This document shows positions 46,858 through 55,647 of a stretch of 64,000 nucleotides of DNA, one piece after another. The notes beneath the pieces were generated by a model. The model saw only the letters and a program-made list of their open reading frames with translations, made no database searches and was not told the origin of the DNA. A program made the position numbers and the translations under genes. Origin of the DNA: Orbaceae bacterium lpD04 (GTDB lineage: Bacteria > Pseudomonadota > Gammaproteobacteria > Enterobacterales > Orbaceae); the NCBI GenBank assembly GCA_036251935.1, contig CP133967.1:1001488-1065487 (forward strand), given 5' to 3'. Within the stretch, counting starts at the first letter, position 1, and each line of letters starts with the position of its first letter.

Positions 46858-47778
46858 ATGCTCCATTTATTAATTGTGTATAGTTTATTTTGCCTTATTG
46901 GATGTAGCCAAAATAATTCATCTCAACGGGATTTATTACTACCGATGACTAAAAATAGTACAGTTGAAATCTACCATTCTAATCATCTTGGTGATTATAA
47001 AATAACAATTTATAAGCCGGCGCAAAAGATGCCAGTAAATGGTTGGCCAATTATTTATCTACTCGATGGTGATAGTGTTTTTACTCAGGCAGTTTCAACG
47101 GTTAAACGTCAAACCCATCAAGCTATCATTGTATCTATTGATTATCCAACAAAGTCAAGGCGAGAGCTTGACTACTTACCGAATCCGCCAGAATTAACCC
47201 TAGAAGTTTTATCCAATGGTAAAATCAACATGCCACAAGCTTATGGAGGCGCTGATAATTTTTTAGCTTTTGTACAAAATGAGCTAAAACCTGATCTAGC
47301 TCAGCGTTTTCATATTAATCATAATAAGCAAATGGTATTTGGTCACTCATTAGGTGGAATTTGGGTATTGCATACACTTTTTACAAAGCCTACAGCTTTT
47401 AATTACTACCTTGCATCGAGTCCATCGATTTGGTTTAGTGGCCGATATATCCTACAAGAGGCGGAACTTTTTATCAATAAAAGTCAACAAGATGCATTAA
47501 CAAATCCTATTGGTTTATCTATTTCGGTAGGTGAGTTCGAGCAATCATTAACGGGTAAAGAGTCATTTTCGTCGGATCATGAAAGGCAGTTACGTTTACA
47601 GCATTTAAAAAATAGACGAATGGTTGATAACACAAAAGATCTTGAGATGTTATTATCTAAAGCTGATATTGAGAAGCTTAATTTGAATTTTCAAATTTAC
47701 CCAAAACAAACTCATCAAACAGTGGCTAATGAAGTGTTGAATGATAGTATCACTTATTTTTTACGTTCTGTTGACTAG
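46858..47778 (+). CDS. Lipoprotein siderophore esterase-like alpha/beta-hydrolase (IroE/Fes group)
   Basis: I start at the ATG at 46858 (306 residues). It gives a lipoprotein signal MLHLLIVYSLFCLIGCSQ with lipobox LIGC, and longer frames run back through a terminator into serC. The esterase fold shows PIIYLLDGDSVFTQAV, an oxyanion region, the nucleophile in VFGHSLGGIWVLHTLF, YYLASSPSIWF and a C-terminal catalytic His in PKQTHQTVANEVL. This is the pattern of IroE/enterobactin-type esterases. It converges on a FepA-type receptor gene. I infer periplasmic opening of enterobactin-like tri-ester siderophores. Confidence 0.78.
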   Translation: MLHLLIVYSLFCLIGCSQNNSSQRDLLLPMTKNSTVEIYHSNHLGDYKITIYKPAQKMPVNGWPIIYLLDGDSVFTQAVSTVKRQTHQAIIVSIDYPTKSRRELDYLPNPPELTLEVLSNGKINMPQAYGGADNFLAFVQNELKPDLAQRFHINHNKQMVFGHSLGGIWVLHTLFTKPTAFNYYLASSPSIWFSGRYILQEAELFINKSQQDALTNPIGLSISVGEFEQSLTGKESFSSDHERQLRLQHLKNRRMVDNTKDLEMLLSKADIEKLNLNFQIYPKQTHQTVANEVLNDSITYFLRSVD

Positions 47779-47795
47779 ACGTGTCCAAAATAATA

Positions 47796-47814
47796 AAGGA
47801 GGCAGCGCCTCCTT
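47796..47814. terminator. Hairpin between esterase and fepA
   Basis: AAGGAGGC and GCCTCCTT form a perfect 8-bp stem with AGC loop between two convergent genes. T-tracts are short on both sides, so efficiency is uncertain. Confidence 0.65.
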
Positions 47815-47844
47815 AAATTAATTAATCATTCGTTAATCACTAAT

Positions 47845-50088
47845 TTAAAATGAGATATTCGTACTAACATAAAATGTGCGGCCCGGTTCATTGTAAGTTG
47901 CGGCGCCAGCACCATCAATAGTTGTAGCACCTGAGCTATCTTTGACGGCCGCCGCATTGCCAGATCTAAATAAGCGTTTATCGAATAAGTTTTCGACACC
48001 TGCGGTTAACGTAAAGTTTTTATTAAACTGATATTGACCACTAAAATTGATTATTGAATACGGTTTTAATTGATTAGATGAATTACCCGTAACATTATTC
48101 CCGTTGAAATCATATTTTTTAGGTTTTTGCCTGCCATACCAAGTTATTGACGTTAATAGTGATAATTTATCTGTTACTTGCCAGTCTAGTGAAGAATTAA
48201 GAGTATATTTAGGAATAATCGATAGATAATCACCTGTTTGTTTATTTTCAGATGCAATCATCCAAGTTAGATTATTTCGCCAGTTAATTTTAGTTGTAAT
48301 TGGAACGGTTAAACTCCCTTCTAAACCTTCAACTAATGCTTTATGTATGTTACCCCAGCGGAAAATATTAGCTTTTGCATATTTACCATCACCACCTACA
48401 GCTTGGCCAATTGGTGTCGGTTCGGATTCAATTTTATTATGATAATCATTACGGAAATAAGTAATACCGGCTATTAGACCGTCATTGTCATGAAACTCTA
48501 AACCGATTTCTTTATTAATACTCGTTTCTGGTTTTAAATTATTATTACCGATTAAATAACAACTCTGTCCGCTACCACCATAACAGCCTTGACCGCGGCT
48601 ATAGAGTAAATAATTAGGATTCGATTGATATAAGTTAGGTGATTTATAAGCTCTTGCAATACCCAGTTTTAAGGTAAAGTAATCACCTAATTCTTGTGAT
48701 AAATTTAACGCTGGGCTCCAGTTGCTGCCAGATTGGCTATGGTGATCAAATCGTAATGCTGGCGTTAATGTTGTACTTGACGTTAGTTCTATATTATCTT
48801 CAACAAAAATTGCATATGCATTTGATGAAGAGGTAGTTGAGCGATTGGTGTTATCAATCCAACTGACTATACCGCCTTCGTTGGTTGATTGAGTATTTGA
48901 GCTTGGGTCGTTTAACTTTTGGTAATTATATTCAGCACCAATAGTTAACATATGTGGTACAAATGTCTCAAACGGTATGTTAGTTTCGTTATGAATGGTT
49001 AAATTATTAAATTTAATGGTATTAAAATTATTATTAGAAAATATGCCCTCAGTACCACCTGCAAGTCCTTCATTAATGCGATTGTTACGTGTGTTTTCGT
49101 ACTGAATATATGATAAAGAGCTAATACCATTATCCCAATAGCCATGATGGGTAATTGCATAATTTTCTCGATACATTTTATTGGTTTCTTGACCATATAG
49201 ACTTTTAACAATCGCATTCGTATTGGTATTTTGGGTATCGCCAGCATAAATATTTCCTTGGCGGCTAAAACCTACTTCAAAATCTAATGATTGTTGTGAG
49301 TTAATATCCCAGCGCAGCAAACCATTAACATCTTTATTCCTAACGCCCTCACGGCCAGCTGGAAAAGTCCCAGTGTTGGCGCCTGTTCGATAAGACTCAT
49401 GTCCTTGGTTGATGTCCCACTCATCAGCGCCAGTTTTATTTATATTGCCATATAGCCTATAACTAAGCGTATCAGTTAAGCCGCCAGTCAAAGTAAAATC
49501 AGTACGTTTAGTCGAGCCTTCTTTACTATGGATAGGGGCGTTGATATAACTATTGAGTGAACCATGGAATTCGCCCGTTGGCGATTTAGTAATAATATTC
49601 ACTACACCGCCGGCGGCGCCATCACCATAACGCGCAGCAGCAGGGCCTCTAATTACATCAATGCGTTCAACTAAATTAGCTGGTACCCAGTTGGTATCTC
49701 CCCGAGTATCGCGTTCACCGCGCCAACCATAACGAACGGACATACGGCTTTTTACAGGTTTGCCATCAATTAATATTAGTGTATTTTCTGGGCCCATACC
49801 GCGAATATCAATTTGGCGATTATTACCGCGTTGTCCGCTAGTTGAATTACCCGTTAAATTAACGCCAGGCATGGTACGTATTATATCGGAAAGGTCATTT
49901 TTGGCTGGTGATTTTTCGATATCATTAGCGGTAATGGTCGAAGAGCCTAATGCTTGTCTTGTTTGTTCTGCTGCGGTTATAACGATCACATCTTCTGGCT
50001 CGGCTACCGTTTTTTCTTCTGCAAGTACGGATCCGCAATTAAGGCTAATAAATAAAGATAAGAAATAGGTAGATTTAAGTTTTAACAT
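47845..50088 (-). CDS. fepA: TonB-dependent catecholate siderophore receptor, FepA type
   Basis: The protein has 747 residues, against about 746 in E. coli FepA. A signal peptide ends in GSVLA-EEK. The TonB box region EDVIVITAAEQ is followed by the plug domain with RQIDIRGMGPENTLILIDGKPVKSR and VERIDVIRGPAAARYGDGAAGGVVNIITK. A 22-strand barrel follows, ending in aromatic NISF. It imports ferric enterobactin or relatives across the outer membrane. A clear Fur box lies upstream. No biosynthesis or FepBCDG genes are in this window. Confidence 0.9.
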   Translation of the reverse strand: MLKLKSTYFLSLFISLNCGSVLAEEKTVAEPEDVIVITAAEQTRQALGSSTITANDIEKSPAKNDLSDIIRTMPGVNLTGNSTSGQRGNNRQIDIRGMGPENTLILIDGKPVKSRMSVRYGWRGERDTRGDTNWVPANLVERIDVIRGPAAARYGDGAAGGVVNIITKSPTGEFHGSLNSYINAPIHSKEGSTKRTDFTLTGGLTDTLSYRLYGNINKTGADEWDINQGHESYRTGANTGTFPAGREGVRNKDVNGLLRWDINSQQSLDFEVGFSRQGNIYAGDTQNTNTNAIVKSLYGQETNKMYRENYAITHHGYWDNGISSLSYIQYENTRNNRINEGLAGGTEGIFSNNNFNTIKFNNLTIHNETNIPFETFVPHMLTIGAEYNYQKLNDPSSNTQSTNEGGIVSWIDNTNRSTTSSSNAYAIFVEDNIELTSSTTLTPALRFDHHSQSGSNWSPALNLSQELGDYFTLKLGIARAYKSPNLYQSNPNYLLYSRGQGCYGGSGQSCYLIGNNNLKPETSINKEIGLEFHDNDGLIAGITYFRNDYHNKIESEPTPIGQAVGGDGKYAKANIFRWGNIHKALVEGLEGSLTVPITTKINWRNNLTWMIASENKQTGDYLSIIPKYTLNSSLDWQVTDKLSLLTSITWYGRQKPKKYDFNGNNVTGNSSNQLKPYSIINFSGQYQFNKNFTLTAGVENLFDKRLFRSGNAAAVKDSSGATTIDGAGAATYNEPGRTFYVSTNISF

Positions 50089-50111
50089 AAATATAAAATT
50101 CTTTAATGAAT

Positions 50112-50130
50112 AAAAATCATTCTCATTATC
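50112..50130 (-). promoter_or_regulatory. Fur box upstream of fepA
   Basis: Read on the minus strand, GATAATGAGAATGATTTTT matches the Fur consensus GATAATGATAATCATTATC at about 15 of 19 positions. It lies 24 bases before the fepA start, so it would cover the promoter or early leader. Iron repression is expected. Confidence 0.8.
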
Positions 50131-50349
50131 ATAAAAAAATTAAAAATGTAAATAACAATTTAATTGCTGGCATGGTTTAATAATAAAATGGTTGATAGTA
50201 AATCAGCTATGCTAACTAAGTTAATAGTTAATCAAGGATAGTATATGATTATATTCGTTAATTTTTTGTTGTAACGCTATATTATAGTGAAAATACCTCA
50301 GCAGATTTATACCACAAAACTGAGGTAGGGTATTTTGATAATTTTGTAT

Positions 50350-50553
50350 TTATTTTTTACTATTAGCCGTTTTATTTTTCTTTTTTTCTTTAGGCCAATC
50401 ATCTTCGTCATCATCATAAGGAATGGGTTTTATACCATTTTTTTTATTTAAATAACTTTTAAAACTGGTTTTATTAAGGTCTTTAATAGTGTTAATAAAA
50501 ATGCCTAATAATACAATCAAGATTAACCACCAATACGCTTTTAACCATTCCAT
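50350..50553 (-). CDS. ypfN: UPF0370 small membrane protein YpfN
   Basis: The 67-residue protein begins MEWLKAYWWLILIVLLGIFINTIKDL (one membrane helix) and ends in an acidic then basic tail, DDDEDDWPKEKKK. This corresponds to E. coli YpfN ([22 protein letters not shown]... WDDDDDWPKK). It has no known function. It follows dapE on the same strand, as in E. coli, with a hairpin between. Confidence 0.88.
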   Translation of the reverse strand: MEWLKAYWWLILIVLLGIFINTIKDLNKTSFKSYLNKKNGIKPIPYDDDEDDWPKEKKKNKTANSKK

Positions 50554-50585
50554 ATTTATTACCTGTTTAAGCTAAATTATTGCAA

Positions 50586-50604
50586 AGCCGAGCAAAACTC
50601 GGCT
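50586..50604 (-). terminator. Hairpin between dapE and ypfN
   Basis: AGCCGAG and CTCGGCT form a 7-bp stem with a CAAAA loop (plus-strand reading). On the minus strand only a short TTTGC follows, so it may attenuate rather than fully terminate between dapE and ypfN. Confidence 0.55.
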
Positions 50605-50648
50605 AAAGATCGATATCAGTATTTTAATAAGCAATCTTCTTGCTTATA

Positions 50649-51779
50649 TTACGCCAATAGTTCACTAATGATCTGTTGATAAATATCTTTAAGTATAATG
50701 ATCTGACCACAATTTACATGTTCGTTGACTTTGTGAATTGTGGCATTAATCACGCCAAGCTCAATCACTTGACAGCCCATTTTTGCAATAAATCGGCCAT
50801 CAGAGGTTCCTCCCGATGTCGATAATTTGCTATCGATATCAAGCCTATTTTTAATCACTTTTTGTGCGGTGTTGGTTAGTATTCCTTGCTTGGTCAAAAA
50901 TGGTTGACCTGATAAACGCCAGCGTAGACTATAACTTAAATTATATTTTTGTAAAATTTGTTCAACTCGCTGTTTAATGATTTCATCGGTTAGTTCGCTG
51001 CTATAACGAAAATTAAATTGTACCGACAAATCACCAGGAATAACATTTTCAGCGCCAGTACCGCCATTGATATTAGCAATTTGCATTGATGTCGGTGGGA
51101 AGTACTGATTACCATTATCCCAAACTGTACTAATTAGTTCATTAAGCGCGGGAGCAAATCGGTGCACCGGATTGTCTGCTAAATGGGGGTAGGCGACATG
51201 ACCTTGTATACCGTGCACAACTAAGTTTGCAGTAATAGATCCGCGGCGACCATTTTTAATTTGGTCACCGACAGTTTTATCACTTGATGGCTCGCCAACT
51301 ATGCAATAGTCAATTTTTTCTTGCCGTTTAATTAGCTCTTCAACGACTTTAATCGTACCATCAGTTGCATCAGCTTCTTCATCTGAAGTTAATAAAAAAG
51401 CTATGCGCCCTTTATGATTAGGGTTTTGTTTAATAAAGTCTTCTGCTGCACAAATCATTGCTGCAACACCACTTTTCATATCAGCAGCGCCGCGACCATA
51501 TAAATTACCTTCGTTATCAATTGTCGCTTGGTAAGGTGGATAAAGCCATTTATTTTCATCGCCAGCGGGTACCACGTCAGTGTGGCCAGCAAACATTATT
51601 GTTTCACCCTCACCGTGATATGCCCACAAATTTTTAGTTTGGTTATAGTTTAATGTTTCAATGGTAAAATTTAATGCTTTTAATCTATTGATAATAATAG
51701 TTTGACAATCTTTATCATCAGGACTTATCGATTTTTGTTCAATAAGCTGTTTTGTTAGTTCAATTACGTGTTCAGTCAT
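50649..51779 (-). CDS. dapE: Succinyl-diaminopimelate desuccinylase
   Basis: The 376-residue M20 peptidase-fold protein has metal motifs [35 protein letters not shown], a dimerisation domain (about residues 180-290) and SGGTSDGRF with [11 protein letters not shown] at the end. It makes LL-diaminopimelate for lysine and peptidoglycan. It starts 3 bases after the yffB-like gene, as in E. coli. Confidence 0.96.
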   Translation of the reverse strand: MTEHVIELTKQLIEQKSISPDDKDCQTIIINRLKALNFTIETLNYNQTKNLWAYHGEGETIMFAGHTDVVPAGDENKWLYPPYQATIDNEGNLYGRGAADMKSGVAAMICAAEDFIKQNPNHKGRIAFLLTSDEEADATDGTIKVVEELIKRQEKIDYCIVGEPSSDKTVGDQIKNGRRGSITANLVVHGIQGHVAYPHLADNPVHRFAPALNELISTVWDNGNQYFPPTSMQIANINGGTGAENVIPGDLSVQFNFRYSSELTDEIIKQRVEQILQKYNLSYSLRWRLSGQPFLTKQGILTNTAQKVIKNRLDIDSKLSTSGGTSDGRFIAKMGCQVIELGVINATIHKVNEHVNCGQIIILKDIYQQIISELLA

Positions 51780-51782
51780 GGT

Positions 51783-52133
51783 TTAGCTCGCAAAAAATTG
51801 TTGATAATTTTCATCAGAAAAGCCAGCAAGTGCTTTATCGTCTGTCACTAGAATAGGGCGTTTAATTATCGAAGGATTTTGTAACATAATGTGTTTAGCT
51901 GACGTTTGATCATTAACTGTATAACGTGTCGCTTCATCAAGCTTGCGCCATGTGGTACCCTTAGTATTAAGTAGTTGTTGCCAGTCAATTAAATCCAATA
52001 ATGATTGAAGTAGCTGCGGTGATAAACCATCGGTCTTATAGTTATGAAATTGATAACTAATGTGCTTACCATCAAGCCATTTAAATGCTTTTTTCATTGT
52101 GTCACAATTTTTAATACCGTAAATTTTAACCAC
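51783..52133 (-). CDS. yffB: ArsC-family protein YffB
   Basis: The 116-residue protein has a thioredoxin-like ArsC/Spx fold: VKIYGIKNCDTMKKAFKWLDGKHISYQFHNYK with a single active-site Cys, then IIKRPILVTDDKALAGF. The Cys-Asp-Thr variant differs from true arsenate reductase. It is predicted to be glutathione-linked, with no defined substrate. It is the gene before dapE as in E. coli. Confidence 0.9.
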   Translation of the reverse strand: MVKIYGIKNCDTMKKAFKWLDGKHISYQFHNYKTDGLSPQLLQSLLDLIDWQQLLNTKGTTWRKLDEATRYTVNDQTSAKHIMLQNPSIIKRPILVTDDKALAGFSDENYQQFFAS

Positions 52134-52137
52134 GTCA

Positions 52138-52590
52138 TTATCCTTTATTTATCTGTGTAATTAATTTATCTAATTGATTAGCAAATTGTTCCCTATCTTT
52201 AGCGGAAAATGGTGCAGGGCCTCCTGATTGTATGCCACTTGCTCGCATCGTCTCCATAAAGTCGCGCATTACTAAGCGCTCTTTAATTGTGTCAATGGTA
52301 TAACGCTCACCTCTTGGGGTTAATACATTTGCTTGCTTGCTAAGTGCATCTGCCGCTAGAGGAATGTCAGAGGTGATTACTAAGTCATTAGCCTTAGCTT
52401 GTTTAACTATCATATTGTCGGCAATATCGTAGCCTTTTTCAACTTGTTGCATTTTAATATAAGGTGAACTTGGAATTTTCAACCATTGGTTAGCAACGAG
52501 TGTCACAAAAATTTGTTTACGGTTAGCAACGCGATAGATAATTTCTTTGATCGGATTAGGGCATGCGTCAGCATCGATCCAAATTTGCAT
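52138..52590 (-). CDS. yaiI: UPF0178 (YaiI/YqxD) family protein
   Basis: The 150-residue protein starts [18 protein letters not shown] and shows [24 protein letters not shown] and [14 protein letters not shown]. These are the aspartate-rich NYN/PIN-like motifs of the YaiI family, suggesting a nuclease fold without proven activity. It lies 4 bases upstream of yffB and heads the leftward yaiI-yffB-dapE-ypfN group. Confidence 0.9.
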   Translation of the reverse strand: MQIWIDADACPNPIKEIIYRVANRKQIFVTLVANQWLKIPSSPYIKMQQVEKGYDIADNMIVKQAKANDLVITSDIPLAADALSKQANVLTPRGERYTIDTIKERLVMRDFMETMRASGIQSGGPAPFSAKDREQFANQLDKLITQINKG

Positions 52591-52917
52591 AACAATCCTT
52601 AAATGTTGAGTATAGTTAATTATAGCATTTGATGATTATTGTACATTATTTTATACATAAAATTAGCGTATTTATCTTTTGATTTAAGGTTTAATACAAT
52701 TTGTATTTAAAACTAAATAAGTGACATTAAATTTCATATTTGTTTGATTTTAAATTACTTATAGCTAAATTGATAAACAATGTATGATGCTATAAAAGCG
52801 AAAATTTAAATAAACTGATACATATACTTAACAATCTTAATTAAATCATTATAATTCTACCTATTAAAAATCGATAAATATAATCTTATTTGATAAAGAT
52901 TTATGATGGAGGCAAGC
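52591..52917. other. 327-bp spacer upstream of ilvI
   Basis: This AT-rich divergent region lies between yaiI and ilvI. A-tract-rich sequence is compatible with Lrp-type control known for ilvIH elsewhere. No leader peptide with branched-chain codon runs and no attenuator hairpin was seen. Confidence 0.4.
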
Positions 52918-54636
52918 ATGGTAAAACTGTCCGGTGCAGAGATGGTGATTCAATCTTTGGTTGACCAAGGTGTAAAGCAGATTTTCGGTTATCCTGGCGG
53001 TAGCGTATTGGATATTTATGATGCACTACATACTCTTGGCGGCATTGAGCATGTGCTTGTTCGACATGAACAAGCTGCCGTCCATATGGCTGACGGCTAC
53101 GCAAGGGCGACGGGTGATGTTGGTGTTGTTTTAGTTACATCAGGTCCTGGTGCAACTAATACCATTACCGGCATTGCAACTGCTTATATGGACTCAGTGC
53201 CTATGGTGATTATTTCGGGGCAAGTTGCGAGTAATCTTATCGGCTATGATGCATTTCAAGAGTGCGATATGGTGGGGATTTCACGACCGGTTGTTAAACA
53301 TAGCTTTTTGATTAAAAAAACTGAAGATATTCCTGAAACAATAAAAAAAGCATTTTATATCGCATCAACTGGTCGCCCTGGGCCCGTTGTTATTGATTTA
53401 CCAAAAGATGTTATGAATCCGACGCTAAAGTATCCTTATAGTTATCCTAAGTCAATTTCAATGCGTTCTTATAATCCAACCGTACAAGGTCATAAAGGAC
53501 AAATTAAAAAAGCATTAAAAGTGTTACTAAGTGCCAAAAAGCCAGTATTTTATATTGGTGGCGGCGTTATAACAGCAAATGCAACTGAATCAGTTAAACA
53601 GTTAGCTGAAAAATTAAACCTACCTGTTACGACTACATTGATGGGGATCAGTGCTTTCCCCGGTACTCATAAACAAAATTTAGGTATGTTAGGGATGCAT
53701 GGCGTTTATGAAGCGAATATGGCAATGCATAATTCAGATGTTATTTTAGCGGTAGGTGTTCGCTTTGATGATAGAACGACAAATAATTTAGCTAAATATT
53801 GCCCTGAAGCACAAATTGTACATGTTGATATTGATCCTACTTCTATTTCAAAAACTGTAATGGCAACGGTGCCAGTTGTCGGTGATGCAAAATTTGTAGT
53901 TGAAAACATGCTAGAACTGCTAGCAGAGGAATCAAAAAATCGCGATTTAGATGCGATTGTTGATTGGTGGAATCATATAGAGCATTGGCGAGCTAAGCAT
54001 TGTTTGAATTACAGCCATGAGGGTGACTTAATTAAGCCACAAGAAGCCGTACAAATGTTATATAAATTAACAAAAGGTGATGCCTATGTGGCGACTGATG
54101 TCGGTCAGCACCAAATGTTTGCTTCACTTTATTATCCATTTGATAAACCGCGTCATTTTATTACCTCTGGCGGACTTGGTACGATGGGATTTGGTTTCCC
54201 AGCAGCTTTAGGTGTTAAACTTGCTTTTCCTGATAAGCGGGTTGTTTGTATTACCGGTGATGGTAGTATTCAAATGAATATTCAAGAACTTTCAACCGCA
54301 CTACAATATGATTTGCCTATTGTCATTTTAAATCTTAATAACCGCTTTTTGGGGATGGTGAAACAGTGGCAAGATATGATTTATGCAGGCCGTCATTCTA
54401 GCTCATACATGGAGTCATTACCTGATTTTGCAAAAATTGCTGAAGCTTATGGTCACGTTGGTATTTCTATTAAACAACGTTGTGATTTAGAGCCAATGTT
54501 AAAAAAAGCTTTAGCAATTAAAGACAAGTTGGTATTTATTGATGTCATGACTGATGCAACCGAGCATGTTTATCCAATGCAAATTCGTGGCGGAGCAATG
54601 AATGAAATGTGGTTAAGTAAAACGGAGAGAACATAA
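52918..54636 (+). CDS. ilvI: Acetolactate synthase III large subunit
   Basis: I start at the ATG at 52918 (572 residues, [12 protein letters not shown]), with GGAGG 5 bases upstream. An ATG at 52903 would place that site inside the gene. The ThDP enzyme shows [32 protein letters not shown] (catalytic Glu), the FAD/regulatory middle domain, and [17 protein letters not shown]. It makes acetolactate and acetohydroxybutyrate for branched-chain amino acids. It shares TAATG with ilvH. Confidence 0.96.
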   Translation: MVKLSGAEMVIQSLVDQGVKQIFGYPGGSVLDIYDALHTLGGIEHVLVRHEQAAVHMADGYARATGDVGVVLVTSGPGATNTITGIATAYMDSVPMVIISGQVASNLIGYDAFQECDMVGISRPVVKHSFLIKKTEDIPETIKKAFYIASTGRPGPVVIDLPKDVMNPTLKYPYSYPKSISMRSYNPTVQGHKGQIKKALKVLLSAKKPVFYIGGGVITANATESVKQLAEKLNLPVTTTLMGISAFPGTHKQNLGMLGMHGVYEANMAMHNSDVILAVGVRFDDRTTNNLAKYCPEAQIVHVDIDPTSISKTVMATVPVVGDAKFVVENMLELLAEESKNRDLDAIVDWWNHIEHWRAKHCLNYSHEGDLIKPQEAVQMLYKLTKGDAYVATDVGQHQMFASLYYPFDKPRHFITSGGLGTMGFGFPAALGVKLAFPDKRVVCITGDGSIQMNIQELSTALQYDLPIVILNLNNRFLGMVKQWQDMIYAGRHSSSYMESLPDFAKIAEAYGHVGISIKQRCDLEPMLKKALAIKDKLVFIDVMTDATEHVYPMQIRGGAMNEMWLSKTERT

Positions 54637-55130
54637 TGCGTTATATATTATCGATTTTAATTGAAAATGAACCTGGCGCATTGTCTAGAATTATTGGTCT
54701 TTTCTCTCAGCGCGGATTTAATATTGAAAGTGTAACTGTTGCGCCTACTGAAGATCCGACTATGTCTCGGATGACAATTCAAACTAGTGGCGATGCACAT
54801 GTGCTTGAGCAGATCCAAAAGCAACTACATAAATTGATCGACGTTTATCGAGTTTACGATTTAACGGAAGGACCGCACGTTGAGCGTGAAATCATGTTAG
54901 TCAAAATTGCTGCGAAAGGCTCTGAAGCTAGAGATGAAGTAAAACGCTGTGTTGATATTTTTCGAGGTTCAATTGTTGATGTAAAAGCAACACAATTTAT
55001 CGTTCAATTAGCCGGAACCAGTGAAAAATTGGAATCTTTTTTATCTGCAATCCGTGAAAATTGCGAAATTATTGAAATGGTTCGTTCTGGCATCGTTGGA
55101 TTATCAAGAAGTGATAAAACGAGCAAATAA
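54636..55130 (+). CDS. ilvH: Acetolactate synthase III regulatory subunit
   Basis: The protein has 164 residues, against 163 in E. coli IlvH. The N-terminal ACT domain reads [40 protein letters not shown] and the C-terminal ALS small-subunit domain follows. It binds valine for feedback inhibition of IlvI. Its ATG overlaps the ilvI stop, which sets stoichiometry. Confidence 0.96.
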   Translation: MRYILSILIENEPGALSRIIGLFSQRGFNIESVTVAPTEDPTMSRMTIQTSGDAHVLEQIQKQLHKLIDVYRVYDLTEGPHVEREIMLVKIAAKGSEARDEVKRCVDIFRGSIVDVKATQFIVQLAGTSEKLESFLSAIRENCEIIEMVRSGIVGLSRSDKTSK

Positions 55131-55152
55131 TAAATGATTGTATAAATTTGAG

Positions 55153-55176
55153 AGGGCGCTTTTAGGCGCCTTTTTT
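55153..55176. terminator. Bidirectional terminator at ilvH/cyaY 3' ends
   Basis: GGCGC (55155-55159) and GCGCC (55166-55170) around TTTTAG are followed by a six-T run for ilvH. The hairpin overlaps the last codons of cyaY on the other strand. Confidence 0.8.
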
Positions 55177-55497
55177 ATCATCAATCTGATCTTGTAATGC
55201 CTCGTTAAATAATTGGCTAAATTTGATGCCACTGCGACTACAAATCCATTCATCCTCTTTATAATTAAAATGATAACCTTGTTTGCGTGTTGCCATCCAA
55301 ATTTGTAATAAGGGTTCTTGAGTATTAATTATAATTTTACTTCGGTTTTCAAAAGTGATCGTAATAACGTTACCATGAGTTTCATAATCAATATCGGTAT
55401 CATATTGTTCAGCATAATCATCGATTGTCTGTTCGATTTTGTTAAAAAGTTGATTAGCTAGTTCATAAAATTGATTAACATCCATATGAGTTTTCAT
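55162..55497 (-). CDS. cyaY: Frataxin-like iron-sulfur protein CyaY
   Basis: The 111-residue protein (107 if it starts at the ATG at 55485, as alignment with E. coli suggests) shows the acidic helix FNKIEQTIDDYAEQYDTDIDYE. The strands NVITITFENRSKIIINTQEPLLQIWMATRKQGYHFNYKEDEWIC follow. It binds iron and modulates IscS in Fe-S assembly. The 3' end coincides with the terminator shared with ilvH. Confidence 0.95.
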   Translation of the reverse strand: MKTHMDVNQFYELANQLFNKIEQTIDDYAEQYDTDIDYETHGNVITITFENRSKIIINTQEPLLQIWMATRKQGYHFNYKEDEWICSRSGIKFSQLFNEALQDQIDDKKGA

Positions 55498-55647
55498 CTT
55501 CTTATCATTAATTAGGTTACATCGATTATTTTATCATATCTTATCATAATAATTTTATGCTAAAGTAAGAAATACGAATTAAAGTGTATTTAACATGACG
55601 ATAATAGTTATTAGATATTTAATTTGGTTTAATTGGACTAATATTTT

